Positions 15,656 through 23,730 of a stretch of 64,000 bases of DNA are shown piece by piece. The position numbers and the translations under genes were made by a program. Position 1 is the first letter of the stretch; each line of letters starts with the position of its first letter. The notes beneath the pieces were generated by a model that had not been told where the DNA came from, did no database searches, and saw only the letters and a program-made list of their open reading frames with translations. The DNA comes from Butyricicoccus_A sp963620595 (lineage in GTDB: Bacteria > Bacillota > Clostridia > Oscillospirales > Butyricicoccaceae), in the NCBI GenBank assembly GCA_963620595.1, contig CAVFAY010000001.1:186001-250000 (forward strand), given 5' to 3'.

Positions 15656-16693
15656 TTATTTTTTCCAATAAATTTCTCGCTGCTGCTTGTCCAATCGACA
15701 GACAAACCGCTTTTTATACAATAGGAATTCTTCCATATCCATCAGGATATGATACAGCATTGCACGGCTCTCAAATTCCTCCCGCGTTTTTGGCAGTTCT
15801 TCTTCCTTCATGTCTGCAAATATCTCATGCAGACGGTTGAGCTGTTTTTCCGGACTGTTGATCTCCACGACATAATCCGCCACATACAGCAGATATTCCA
15901 CAATAATTTGCGCTTGCTTAGGTCTGCTGCGCACGCGGCGCATCTCATTGTGCAAACTATCCAGCACCTGACATTGTGCGTGCCGCATTTCAAAATAATC
16001 AATATAATACTCCGGATGAAAGTGAAAAGTATTGTCTTGATACTCGTGTGCGTCTTGGATATAGGTTTCCAATTGGCGTTCCAGCGTGCGAATATGCCCC
16101 CACAGGTTATGTGACATCTGAAACTGAATCAAGTAAGCGGCAAGTTCCAGGATAATGTTCTGCAGCTGTTGCTCCACGGCACGCATATTGGCAACCAACT
16201 CTTTTTTGCGCTGTCCATTGTCATGATACAGATTGAGCACCAAAGCAATGACAATTCCAATGCAGACCAGCTTGAATTCGTTCCCAATTGTCTGCACAGA
16301 AAAATCCTGTCCGGTGAACAGATGTGCACCGATGACCGCATTGACAGATACGGTCGCTGTTAAGCCCAGCATAGCGGAAATACAGACCAACAGGAACATA
16401 AACACGCCATACGCCGCATAGGCGTTTCCAACATGCAGAAAAATGACCCATGCAATGAAAATAGCAAGCACAAACGTCAGCACACGAGACACAGACAGTT
16501 TGACAGTCTGCCATTTTGTCGTCATCAGCGTCAGCATGGTAATCGTTCCCGCAGAAACGTCATGTGACAGTTCCAACTGTCGCGCCACAAAAATCGCCAA
16601 CGTACTGCCCAATGCAATTTTTGTGCTCAATAACAGGATTTTCTGGCCTTCCTTGCGGTGTTTTTTCCAAAATTGGTTTTCTATCCCTCTCAT
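15656..16693 (-). CDS. Aromatic acid exporter (ArAE/FUSC) family membrane protein
   Basis: A 345-residue protein with six membrane helices in the first half (about 18-170; LGSTLAIFVARQLELSH, LTFVLAIFIAWVIFLHVG and others) and a helical cytoplasmic second half with coiled-coil character. This is the layout of the Gram-positive aromatic acid exporter family (ArAE_1 with a DUF939-like C-domain). The substrate is unknown. GGAG precedes the ATG by 7 bases, and a possible promoter is at about 16733-16761. It appears to be transcribed alone. Confidence 0.82.
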   Translation of the reverse strand: MRGIENQFWKKHRKEGQKILLLSTKIALGSTLAIFVARQLELSHDVSAGTITMLTLMTTKWQTVKLSVSRVLTFVLAIFIAWVIFLHVGNAYAAYGVFMFLLVCISAMLGLTATVSVNAVIGAHLFTGQDFSVQTIGNEFKLVCIGIVIALVLNLYHDNGQRKKELVANMRAVEQQLQNIILELAAYLIQFQMSHNLWGHIRTLERQLETYIQDAHEYQDNTFHFHPEYYIDYFEMRHAQCQVLDSLHNEMRRVRSRPKQAQIIVEYLLYVADYVVEINSPEKQLNRLHEIFADMKEEELPKTREEFESRAMLYHILMDMEEFLLYKKRFVCRLDKQQREIYWKK

Positions 16694-16774
16694 CTCATAG
16701 CTCCATTCTTAAAAAAGAAATAAATTGGTTCTATTCTACCACATTTTTAACACAATAGAAACAGAAAAAGCAAA

Positions 16775-16810
16775 AAATCAGGCATCAACCTGAAGGTCAA
16801 TGCCTGATTT
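16775..16810 (-). terminator. Terminator after groEL
   Basis: Arms AAATCAGGCAT and ATGCCTGATTT with a second small stem (ACCT/AGGT) inside and two mismatches. Read on the minus strand it is followed by a T run. Confidence 0.85.
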
Positions 16811-16847
16811 ATAGGAAAGTCAGAAATGTTTGATTAAACGACGAAGA

Positions 16848-18476
16848 TTAGTACATGCCGCCCATGTCCGGAGTTGCCGGAGCTGCTGCCGAAGCCGGCT
16901 CCTTGATGTCGGTTACAATGGACTCAGTGGTCAGCACGGTAGAAGCAACCGATGCAGCATTCTGCAGAGCAGAACGGTTTACCTTGGTCGGATCTACGAT
17001 ACCGGATGCGATCATCTCACAATAGGTCTCAGAATAAGCATCGAAGCCATAGCCAACCTTGCCAGACTCACGAATCTTCTCCAGAACAACTGCGCCGTCA
17101 ATACCAGCGTTTGCAGCGATCTGACGGATCGGCTCCTGCAAAGCCTTAACAACGATGTTGACACCGGTTTTCTCATCGCCTGCTGCGTCAGCAGCAACAG
17201 CCTCGACAGCCGGAACAGCGTTTACATATGCAACGCCGCCGCCTGCTACGATGCCTTCCTCAACAGCGGCACGAGTAGCATTCAGAGCGTCCTCTACGCG
17301 CAGCTTCTTTTCCTTCATTTCGGTCTCAGTAGCAGCACCAACCTTGATAACTGCAACGCCGCCAGCCAGCTTAGCCAGACGCTCCTGCAGCTTCTCGCGG
17401 TCGAAGTCGGAAGTGGTTGTCTCGATTGCGTGACGGATGTTCTCAACGCGAGCCTTAATAGCTTCTGCATCGCCCTGACCGTCAACAATAACAGTGCCTT
17501 CCTTGTTGACCTTTACCTGACGAGCACGACCCAGCATAGCCATCGTAGTGTCCTTCAGTTCCAGTCCAATCTCCTCAGAGATCACTTCGCCGCCAGTCAG
17601 AACAGCGATGTCCTTGAGCATTTCCTTGCGGCGATCGCCGAAGCCCGGAGCCTTAACAGCAACGCAGGTAAAGGTACCACGCAGCTTGTTGAGCAGCAGG
17701 GTAGACAATGCTTCGCCTTCCAGATCCTCTGCGATGATGAGCAACTTCTTGCCAGTCTTAACAATCTGTTCCAGCAGCGGCAGGAGATCCTGAATGTTGG
17801 AAACCTTCTTATCGGTAATCAAGATAACCGCATCATCCAGAACAGCTTCCATCTTTTCGGTATCCGTTACCATGTACGGCGTGATGTAACCGCGGTCAAA
17901 CTGCATACCTTCTACAATTTCAGAATAAGTCTCAGCGGTCTTGGATTCTTCAACGGTAATAACGCCGTCAGCGGAAACCTTCTCCATAGCCTCAGCAATC
18001 AGTTCGCCGATGGTCTCATCGCCAGAAGAGATAGCAGCAACACGAGCGATGTCAGCAGAACCCTTGATGTTCTCAGAGTTCTCCTTGATGGCATTGATTG
18101 CGGTCTCTACGCCCTTTGCAATGCCCTTGCGCATAATCATCGGATTTGCGCCAGCAGCAACGTTCTTCATGCCTTCGCGGATGATAGCCTGAGCCAGAAC
18201 GGTAGCGGTAGTGGTGCCGTCGCCTGCCAGATCGTTGGTCTTGGTAGCAACTTCCTTTACCAGCTGTGCGCCCATGTTCTCAAACGGATCGTCCAACTCG
18301 ATGTCCTTTGCGATGGTTACGCCGTCGTTGGTGATGAGCGGAGCACCGAACTTCTTGTCCAGAACAACATTGCGACCCTTCGGTCCCAGAGTTACCTTTA
18401 CCGTATCAGCCAGCTGGTCTACGCCGCGGCCCAGTGCACGGCGAGCTTCCTCGCCGAAAAGAATCTGCTTTGCCAT
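16848..18476 (-). CDS. groEL: Chaperonin GroEL (Hsp60)
   Basis: A 542-residue chaperonin subunit that forms the double ring and folds client proteins with ATP. Diagnostic segments: KVTLGPKGRNVVLDK, NDGVTIAKDIEL, VKEVATKTNDLAGDGTTTAT (with the catalytic Asp of GDGTTT), GGVAVIKVGAATETEMKEKK, and the ending AAPATPDMGGMY, a shorter form of the usual GGM tail. The start is preceded by AGGAGG. It lies 36 bases after groES in the same CIRCE-controlled operon and ends in a terminator. Confidence 0.99.
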   Translation of the reverse strand: MAKQILFGEEARRALGRGVDQLADTVKVTLGPKGRNVVLDKKFGAPLITNDGVTIAKDIELDDPFENMGAQLVKEVATKTNDLAGDGTTTATVLAQAIIREGMKNVAAGANPMIMRKGIAKGVETAINAIKENSENIKGSADIARVAAISSGDETIGELIAEAMEKVSADGVITVEESKTAETYSEIVEGMQFDRGYITPYMVTDTEKMEAVLDDAVILITDKKVSNIQDLLPLLEQIVKTGKKLLIIAEDLEGEALSTLLLNKLRGTFTCVAVKAPGFGDRRKEMLKDIAVLTGGEVISEEIGLELKDTTMAMLGRARQVKVNKEGTVIVDGQGDAEAIKARVENIRHAIETTTSDFDREKLQERLAKLAGGVAVIKVGAATETEMKEKKLRVEDALNATRAAVEEGIVAGGGVAYVNAVPAVEAVAADAAGDEKTGVNIVVKALQEPIRQIAANAGIDGAVVLEKIRESGKVGYGFDAYSETYCEMIASGIVDPTKVNRSALQNAASVASTVLTTESIVTDIKEPASAAAPATPDMGGMY

Positions 18477-18512
18477 AATATATAGCCTCCTAATTATTGA
18501 GTCAATTTACAA

Positions 18513-18797
18513 TTAGTCTACAACAGCCAGAATATCGTTCTGACGAACAATAATCAGTTCCTCGCCGTCAATCTTTACTTCTGTGCCGGAATACTTGCTG
18601 GTGATAACCTTATCGCCAACTTTGACCTGCATAACAACTTCCTTGCCGTCTACAACGCCACCAGGGCCTACAGCCAAAACTTCTGCGATCTGCGGCTTCT
18701 CCTTAGCAGAACCCGCCAGAATGATTCCGCCTGCGGTGGTCTCTTCTGCTTCGACCATCTTGATGACCACGCGGTCAGATAAAGGCTTGAGCTTCAT
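18513..18797 (-). CDS. groES: Co-chaperonin GroES
   Basis: A 94-residue co-chaperonin that caps the GroEL ring. Typical sequence MKLKPLSDRVVIKMVEAEETTAGGIILAG with the mobile-loop region ETTAGGIIL, and KYSGTEVKIDGEELIIVRQNDILAV at the end. GAGG precedes the start. It is the first gene of the groESL operon, controlled by the CIRCE element and promoter just upstream. Confidence 0.98.
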   Translation of the reverse strand: MKLKPLSDRVVIKMVEAEETTAGGIILAGSAKEKPQIAEVLAVGPGGVVDGKEVVMQVKVGDKVITSKYSGTEVKIDGEELIIVRQNDILAVVD

Positions 18798-18837
18798 AAT
18801 AAAATCCTCCTAAGATGATAAAATACAAATTCAGAGT

Positions 18838-18864
18838 TTAGCACTCAACGCCTTCGAGTGCCAA
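18838..18864 (-). promoter_or_regulatory. CIRCE operator (HrcA-binding)
   Basis: TTAGCACTC and GAGTGCCAA arms around 9 bases (plus-strand reading). The consensus is TTAGCACTC-N9-GAGTGCTAA, so one base differs. It lies just downstream of the -10 box of the groESL promoter, where HrcA would block transcription until heat shock. The hrcA gene is not in this window. Confidence 0.96.
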
Positions 18865-18871
18865 CAGCTAT

Positions 18872-18900
18872 ATATTAAATCATTTTTCCGAAATACGCAA
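18872..18900 (-). promoter_or_regulatory. groESL sigma-A promoter
   Basis: On the minus strand TTGCGT (18895-18900), a 17-base spacer, TAATAT (18872-18877). The CIRCE element begins 7 bases after the -10 box, over the likely start point. Confidence 0.82.
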
Positions 18901-18948
18901 GTATTTTTTTCCAAAATTTCAAAGTTTTTTGTAAATAAATTATGAATA

Positions 18949-20166
18949 TTATTTATCTCGTTTATTTTGGTAATTTTTGCGGTTTTTTGCAACATTTTTA
19001 CGTGCTTTGTTCATCAGCTGTGCCGAACGGAGCTTCTTGCGCTTCTCCGGCGGCTGATAGTACATAAACAGATTGCAGCGTAGCATACCGTTGTACAATT
19101 TGCGTTTTTTATCCGCTTTTACCCCGTAAAACTCCTCAAATTTCTCATCAGAGCTTATAATATACTGCTTCATTGGCGATAAAGCTGCCGCTGTGCCAAA
19201 ATTTCGCAGCAATTTCCGCGCCGCATTGACATCCATCATTCGTTCTCCATACGGCGGATTGGCAATCAATGTACCCTCACGGTTTTTCAATCGGCACACG
19301 CAAGCATCTTTTTCTTCAAAGTGAACCGTGTGATCTACACCCGCCTTTTTGGCGTTTTCTATCGACAGTTCTACACATGCCGGGTCAATATCGCAGCCAT
19401 GAATATCATAGGTTCGGTCTCGATAGATGACATCTAATGCCCGCTCCCGTTCCTGTCTCCAGATTTCCGGTGCAACAAAGTCCCATTTCTCCGCATCAAA
19501 GGAGCGCATAAGCCCCGGTGCGCGGTTCATGGCAATCATAGCCGCTTCAATCGGGATCGTGCCGGAGCCGCAGAACGGATCAAAAAACTCTCCTCTGCCG
19601 CGGAACCGAGAAATCTGTACCATTGCTGCCGCCAACGTCTCGCGCAGCGGTGCTTCATTGGCATTGGCACGATAGCCGCGCTTATGCAGGCCGGCACCGG
19701 AGGTGTCCAAATACAGCGTGGCTACATCGTGTACGATGGAAAACTGTACCTGACAGCGCGCGCCGGTCTCTTCAAACCATGTGATGCCATACGATTCCGA
19801 CAAGCTCTTGACAATTGCCTTTTTGACAATACTCTGGCAGTCCGGAATACTGTGCAGCTGAGAATCCAGCGCATAGCCCTTGACAGGAAATGCACAGTCC
19901 TTCTCAATATAATCCAGCCACGGCAGCTCGTATACGCCTTCAAACAGCTCTTCAAACGTGTGAGCCGGAAATTCTCCTACTTTAATGAGCACGCGTTCTG
20001 CACAGCGCAGCCATAGATTCGCCCATGCTAGGGTATGCTCGTCTCCAGAAAAAAAGACGCGGCCATTTTCGACACGAACATCGGTCAAGCCGCCATTGTG
20101 GCGCAGCTCATCACCGACAATTCCTTCCAGTCCGAACAGCGTCGGACAACAAAATTCATAGTTCAT
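18949..20166 (-). CDS. THUMP-domain class I RNA methyltransferase (RlmL/YpsC-like)
   Basis: A 405-residue SAM-dependent methyltransferase. An N-terminal THUMP-type RNA-binding region (about 45-155) is followed by DPFCGSGTIPIEAAMIAMN (SAM motif) and NPPYGERM, the N-P-P-Y motif of N-methylation enzymes. This matches the RlmL family that methylates guanine in 23S rRNA, known in Bacillus as YpsC. The C-terminal tail is very basic (KKRKKLRSAQLMNKARKNVAKNRK), as expected of an RNA-binding protein. The exact target base cannot be read from sequence. Confidence 0.88.
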   Translation of the reverse strand: MNYEFCCPTLFGLEGIVGDELRHNGGLTDVRVENGRVFFSGDEHTLAWANLWLRCAERVLIKVGEFPAHTFEELFEGVYELPWLDYIEKDCAFPVKGYALDSQLHSIPDCQSIVKKAIVKSLSESYGITWFEETGARCQVQFSIVHDVATLYLDTSGAGLHKRGYRANANEAPLRETLAAAMVQISRFRGRGEFFDPFCGSGTIPIEAAMIAMNRAPGLMRSFDAEKWDFVAPEIWRQERERALDVIYRDRTYDIHGCDIDPACVELSIENAKKAGVDHTVHFEEKDACVCRLKNREGTLIANPPYGERMMDVNAARKLLRNFGTAAALSPMKQYIISSDEKFEEFYGVKADKKRKLYNGMLRCNLFMYYQPPEKRKKLRSAQLMNKARKNVAKNRKNYQNKRDK

Positions 20167-20258
20167 AATCCATATCCTTATCCGAAATTGATTGATTTTA
20201 TTGTACTATATTTTCCCATACAGAACAAGATAACCACGCAGATTTAGCAGGTTTTTCG

Positions 20259-20286
20259 TTGCTTTTTTCCACGTTTGTGGTATACT
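20259..20286 (+). promoter_or_regulatory. Candidate promoter for the DUF4364 gene
   Basis: TTGCTT (20259-20264), a 16-base spacer, TATACT (20281-20286), about 34 bases before the ATG. Confidence 0.5.
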
Positions 20287-20319
20287 TAACATGATTATTG
20301 GAAGATTTGAGGTGTACCT

Positions 20320-20871
20320 ATGGTTCGTTTCGGCTTTATCCGCACAAAAGAGGAAATCAAATTTCTGATTCTAACCTGTATGGCTTATCTGCCATTTCCG
20401 GTTTCTTTCGCTGCGATTGTTGATCTTTGTACTTGGTGCGACGATGGCTTTGATTATTTTGAGTTATCCGAAGCATTTTCTGAGCTGCAAAATACGCATC
20501 ACATAGAAAAATCGCTGGAAGGGGAATTGGAAGTGTTCTGCATCACAGAAAAAGGACACCAGACTGCACAGGCATTTCGCAATCGCCTGCCATCTACCGT
20601 TCGGGAAGCAGCTGAGCTGTCCGCCCTGCGCGTTGTGCGCAAAATCCGCCAAGATGCGCAGATTTCTACCTCGACGGAACAGTGCGGAGAAAAGGACTAT
20701 GTTGTACATCTGACGATGCAGGATGTTTTCTCCGTCCAAATGCACGTGGTCAGTCCGGCACAGGCTTCGTATTTGGAATCGCATTTTCAAAAGCATGCAG
20801 AAGACATGTATCAGCAGCTGCTGTCCGCTATGACAAGCGAATATGAGCTTCCGGCACAAAAAGACGAATGA
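20320..20871 (+). CDS. DUF4364 family protein (winged-helix-like)
   Basis: A 183-residue protein beginning MVRFGFIRTKEEIKFLILTCMAYLPFPVSFAAIVDLC, the DUF4364 signature. The first 90 residues look like a winged helix (helices, then LEVFCITEKGHQTAQAF as the wing and following helix). The second half is a mixed alpha/beta domain (YVVHLTMQDVFSVQMHVVSP). Members are common in Clostridia and are thought to bind DNA; no target is known to me. GAGGTG precedes the ATG. The last codons lie in the stem of a terminator. Confidence 0.85.
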   Translation: MVRFGFIRTKEEIKFLILTCMAYLPFPVSFAAIVDLCTWCDDGFDYFELSEAFSELQNTHHIEKSLEGELEVFCITEKGHQTAQAFRNRLPSTVREAAELSALRVVRKIRQDAQISTSTEQCGEKDYVVHLTMQDVFSVQMHVVSPAQASYLESHFQKHAEDMYQQLLSAMTSEYELPAQKDE

Positions 20872-20885
20872 CCTTCGTCTTTTTT
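20858..20885 (+). terminator. Terminator overlapping the end of the DUF4364 gene
   Basis: An 11-bp stem (AAAAAGACGAA / TTCGTCTTTTT) with loop TGACC and a T run. The left arm encodes the last residues of the protein and the loop holds the stop codon. Confidence 0.82.
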
Positions 20886-20922
20886 CATGCAATCAAATTA
20901 CTACAGAATGGAACGATACACT

Positions 20923-21783
20923 ATGACAAACAACAAAACCAAAGGCATTTGCTTTATTATCCTATCTGCGTTTTTCTTCGCGCTCATGAATTTATTTGTC
21001 CGGCTGTCCGGTGATCTGCCGCCGATGCAAAAGAGCTTTTTCCGCAATCTCGTTGCATTGGTATTTGCAGTCATTGTCCTGCTTCGCACAGAGGAAAAAT
21101 TCCGGTTCAATCATAAAAATCTCCCGCAGCTCATCGCGCGGGCTACTTTCGGCACGTTGGGCATCCTGTGCAATTATTACGCCATTGACCATTTGGTGCT
21201 CTCAGATGCTTCGATGCTTAACAAGCTGTCGCCGTTCTTTGCAATTATCATTTCGTATTTTTATCTAAAAGAAAAAGTAACACCGGTGCAGATTTCCGCT
21301 GTCATTATCGCGTTTCTCGGTGCGCTGTGTATCATTAAGCCGGGCTTTTCATCGATGAACTCTCTTCCGGCATTCATTGGCGCCTTAGGCGGCTTGGGCG
21401 CAGGCACAGCCTACACCATGGTACGCAAGCTGAGCTTAAATGGCGAGCGCGGACCATTTATCGTATTCTTTTTTTCCGCCTTCTCCTGTTTGTTCTGCCT
21501 GCCGTATCTGCTGTTTGCCTATCATCCGATGACATGGCAGCAATTGGGCTTTTTGCTTCTCGCAGGTCTCTCTGCTGCCGGAGGCCAGTTTTCCATCACT
21601 GCTGCGTACTCCAACGCTCCGGCTCGAGAAATTTCTGTCTTTGATTACTCTCAGATTGTCTTTGCCGCATTATTTGGTTTTCTGTTCTTGCAGCAAATTC
21701 CAGATTTTCTCAGCGTCATCGGCTATATTATTATCTGCGGTACATCGGTATTTATGTTCTTTTATAATCAGAGAAAAAAATAA
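20923..21783 (+). CDS. EamA/DMT family transporter
   Basis: About 286 residues with ten membrane helices in two EamA repeats. Recognisable parts: KGICFIILSAFFFALMNLFVRL, LPPMQKSFFRNLVALVF, ARATFGTLGILCNYYAID, and DASMLNKLSPFFAIIISYFYLKEK (the conserved loop after helix 4), repeated in the second half by SVFDYSQIVFAALFGFLFLQQIP. The substrate is unknown. The start was set at MTNNKTKG, but no good ribosome site is visible; the ATG at 20908 is another option. It is separated from DUF4364 by a terminator. Confidence 0.85.
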   Translation: MTNNKTKGICFIILSAFFFALMNLFVRLSGDLPPMQKSFFRNLVALVFAVIVLLRTEEKFRFNHKNLPQLIARATFGTLGILCNYYAIDHLVLSDASMLNKLSPFFAIIISYFYLKEKVTPVQISAVIIAFLGALCIIKPGFSSMNSLPAFIGALGGLGAGTAYTMVRKLSLNGERGPFIVFFFSAFSCLFCLPYLLFAYHPMTWQQLGFLLLAGLSAAGGQFSITAAYSNAPAREISVFDYSQIVFAALFGFLFLQQIPDFLSVIGYIIICGTSVFMFFYNQRKK

Positions 21784-21886
21784 TTTTCTTTTGGAGATGT
21801 AGATTTCTTTCATTTTCACCGGCAGAAATTTTCCGCATGGTTCTTCTTTCAAAAAAACCGTGAGACTTCTTAACCCTAAAATCTAA

Positions 21887-21938
21887 AAAACGCAGTATGT
21901 TCTCTTCGCTTTCGCATCTGGAACATACTGCGTTTTTT
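21887..21938. terminator. Bidirectional terminator between converging genes
   Basis: Arms AAAACGCAGTATGTTC and GAACATACTGCGTTTT (16 bp, perfect) with an 18-base loop and T/A tracts on both sides. It serves the EamA gene (plus) and the ABC exporter gene (minus). Confidence 0.9.
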
Positions 21939-22002
21939 GTTTATTCTTTCATCTGAACGGCATTGCCCTGAAGAGAGTCTTTTTTATCCGTACACAAATC
22001 TT

Positions 22003-23730
22003 TCACACATTCCAACCGTTTGTTTCTTTCTGAAGGTCTGCCATGTGGGTAAAAATACCGTTTTGTATATAAAGCGTCTGTGGCGTGCCCTGCTCTGCGA
22101 CAATGCCATCCTTGAGTACGACAACCTTGTCTGCGTTAGCAACCGTGCGCATTCGGTGCGCGATAATCAAGACGGTTTTGTCAGCAATTAATTTGGACAA
22201 TGCTTCCTGTACGGCTGTTTCGTTTTCTGCATCCAGTGAAGCGGTTGCCTCGTCAAGCAGAATAATCGGTGCATCCTTGAGGAAAGCACGCGCGATAGAA
22301 ATGCGCTGGCGTTCGCCGCCGGACAGTTCCGAGCCATTCTCACCGATTCGCGTCTGATAGCCGTTAGGCAACTGCTGCACAAAGTCATCAACGTTAGCGA
22401 GCTTTGCCGCTGCAAGCACGTCTGCATCTGTGGCATCCTTTTTGCCGACGCGAATGTTTTCCATAATATTCTGGTCAAACAGCGTGACATCCTGAAAAAC
22501 AATGGAATATAACTTGAGCAGCGCTTCAGGATCGGTCTTTGATACATCCATACCGCCGACTGTAATCTTGCCGCGATTGGCGTCCCAGAAACGAGCCGCC
22601 AGACGCGAAACTGTCGTCTTGCCGCCGCCGGACGGACCAACCAGTGCTGTTACCTGTCCCTGTTTGGCGGTAAAGGATACATCGCGCAGGACGGTTTCTC
22701 CGCTGTCATACGCAAAACCTACATGGTCAAAGACAATATCATATCCCTTGTTGGTCAGCGTCTCACTGCCTGTCTGCTCCGGATAGTCAGAGATCTCATT
22801 CATGCGCTGTACGTTAATCTCCAACGCATTGAGAGCTGCCAGATTGATGAGACTGCCGTTCATCGGTTCATAAAGCCTAGATACCACGAGTAGAAATGCA
22901 AAGAATACAATCAAATCAATCTTGCCTTGCACGAGCAGGGAGCCACCTACCAATGCTACCGTCGCAATACCGAATTTGAGCAGCATTTGTGCACTTGTGA
23001 CCAGCATACCTGTGATAAGTTCAGCCCGTGTCGAAGAAGATTCTACCGACTCAATTTTCCGATACAAACCACGCAAATAGGTTTGTTCTGCATTTGCGCT
23101 CTTCAAGTCTTTGGATACCTCTAAGCACTCCTGCATACCGTCTGCCGCCGCAAGACGTGTCTGTGTTGCATCAACCGAAAGTCGATGGCGAATTCTCTTG
23201 GACAGTGCAACGATAATCAGTGAGATCGGCAGTGGCCACAATGCGGCAAGTGCCATTCGCCACTCGAAGAACAGCAGACCAATGGCAATAAGAATTGTCG
23301 ACACAATTGCACCGTAGAATTGCGCAAATTGATGCGACAAGGCATGTTCCAATGTTGCGACATCTCCCAAGATGACCGTTGTCAAATCGGCAGAATCTTT
23401 TTTTCCAAAGAAGCTGAGCGGCAGACGGCGCAGCTTTTCTGCCAGCGCAAGCCGTTTCGCTCCGGATTCCTGATACATGGCAAAAAATGTCGCATTATAC
23501 TGCCAGAGTACCGTAAGCCCAATCAAAACTAATGCGACAATCGAGCCGATGATCAGCAACGTGAGATGCGCTTTGGGTTGTCCCGCCAGCAAATCACTGA
23601 CCAGTATATATAACAAACCAACCGGCAGCATCAGCGCAAGATTGACGCACACCGTTGCAGCAACAGAGAGAGTCAAATCTTTTGCACCTTTTTCCGATAC
23701 GGCATATTGCTTCATCAACTTATGAATCAT
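22003..23730 (-). CDS. ABC exporter half-transporter, IrtB/YbtQ-like
   Basis: A 575-residue fused permease/ATPase. Six membrane helices lie in residues 20-300; the nucleotide-binding domain has Walker A VGPSGGGKTT, signature LSGGERQR, Walker B IILLDEATASLD and H-loop IIAHRMRTV, all intact. With the preceding gene it forms a heterodimer of the type used for iron-siderophore import (IrtAB, YbtPQ) despite its exporter fold; other peptide or drug substrates are possible. Its start overlaps the partner's stop by 4 bases. The AraC regulator upstream fits that type of locus. Confidence 0.88.
   Translation of the reverse strand: MIHKLMKQYAVSEKGAKDLTLSVAATVCVNLALMLPVGLLYILVSDLLAGQPKAHLTLLIIGSIVALVLIGLTVLWQYNATFFAMYQESGAKRLALAEKLRRLPLSFFGKKDSADLTTVILGDVATLEHALSHQFAQFYGAIVSTILIAIGLLFFEWRMALAALWPLPISLIIVALSKRIRHRLSVDATQTRLAAADGMQECLEVSKDLKSANAEQTYLRGLYRKIESVESSSTRAELITGMLVTSAQMLLKFGIATVALVGGSLLVQGKIDLIVFFAFLLVVSRLYEPMNGSLINLAALNALEINVQRMNEISDYPEQTGSETLTNKGYDIVFDHVGFAYDSGETVLRDVSFTAKQGQVTALVGPSGGGKTTVSRLAARFWDANRGKITVGGMDVSKTDPEALLKLYSIVFQDVTLFDQNIMENIRVGKKDATDADVLAAAKLANVDDFVQQLPNGYQTRIGENGSELSGGERQRISIARAFLKDAPIILLDEATASLDAENETAVQEALSKLIADKTVLIIAHRMRTVANADKVVVLKDGIVAEQGTPQTLYIQNGIFTHMADLQKETNGWNV

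Noticed and set aside
16830..18485. A 551-codon open frame on the plus strand opposite groEL
   Set aside because: groEL on the minus strand is certain; the opposite frame is Ser/Asn/Leu-rich with no family and no ribosome site, a known effect of strong codon bias.
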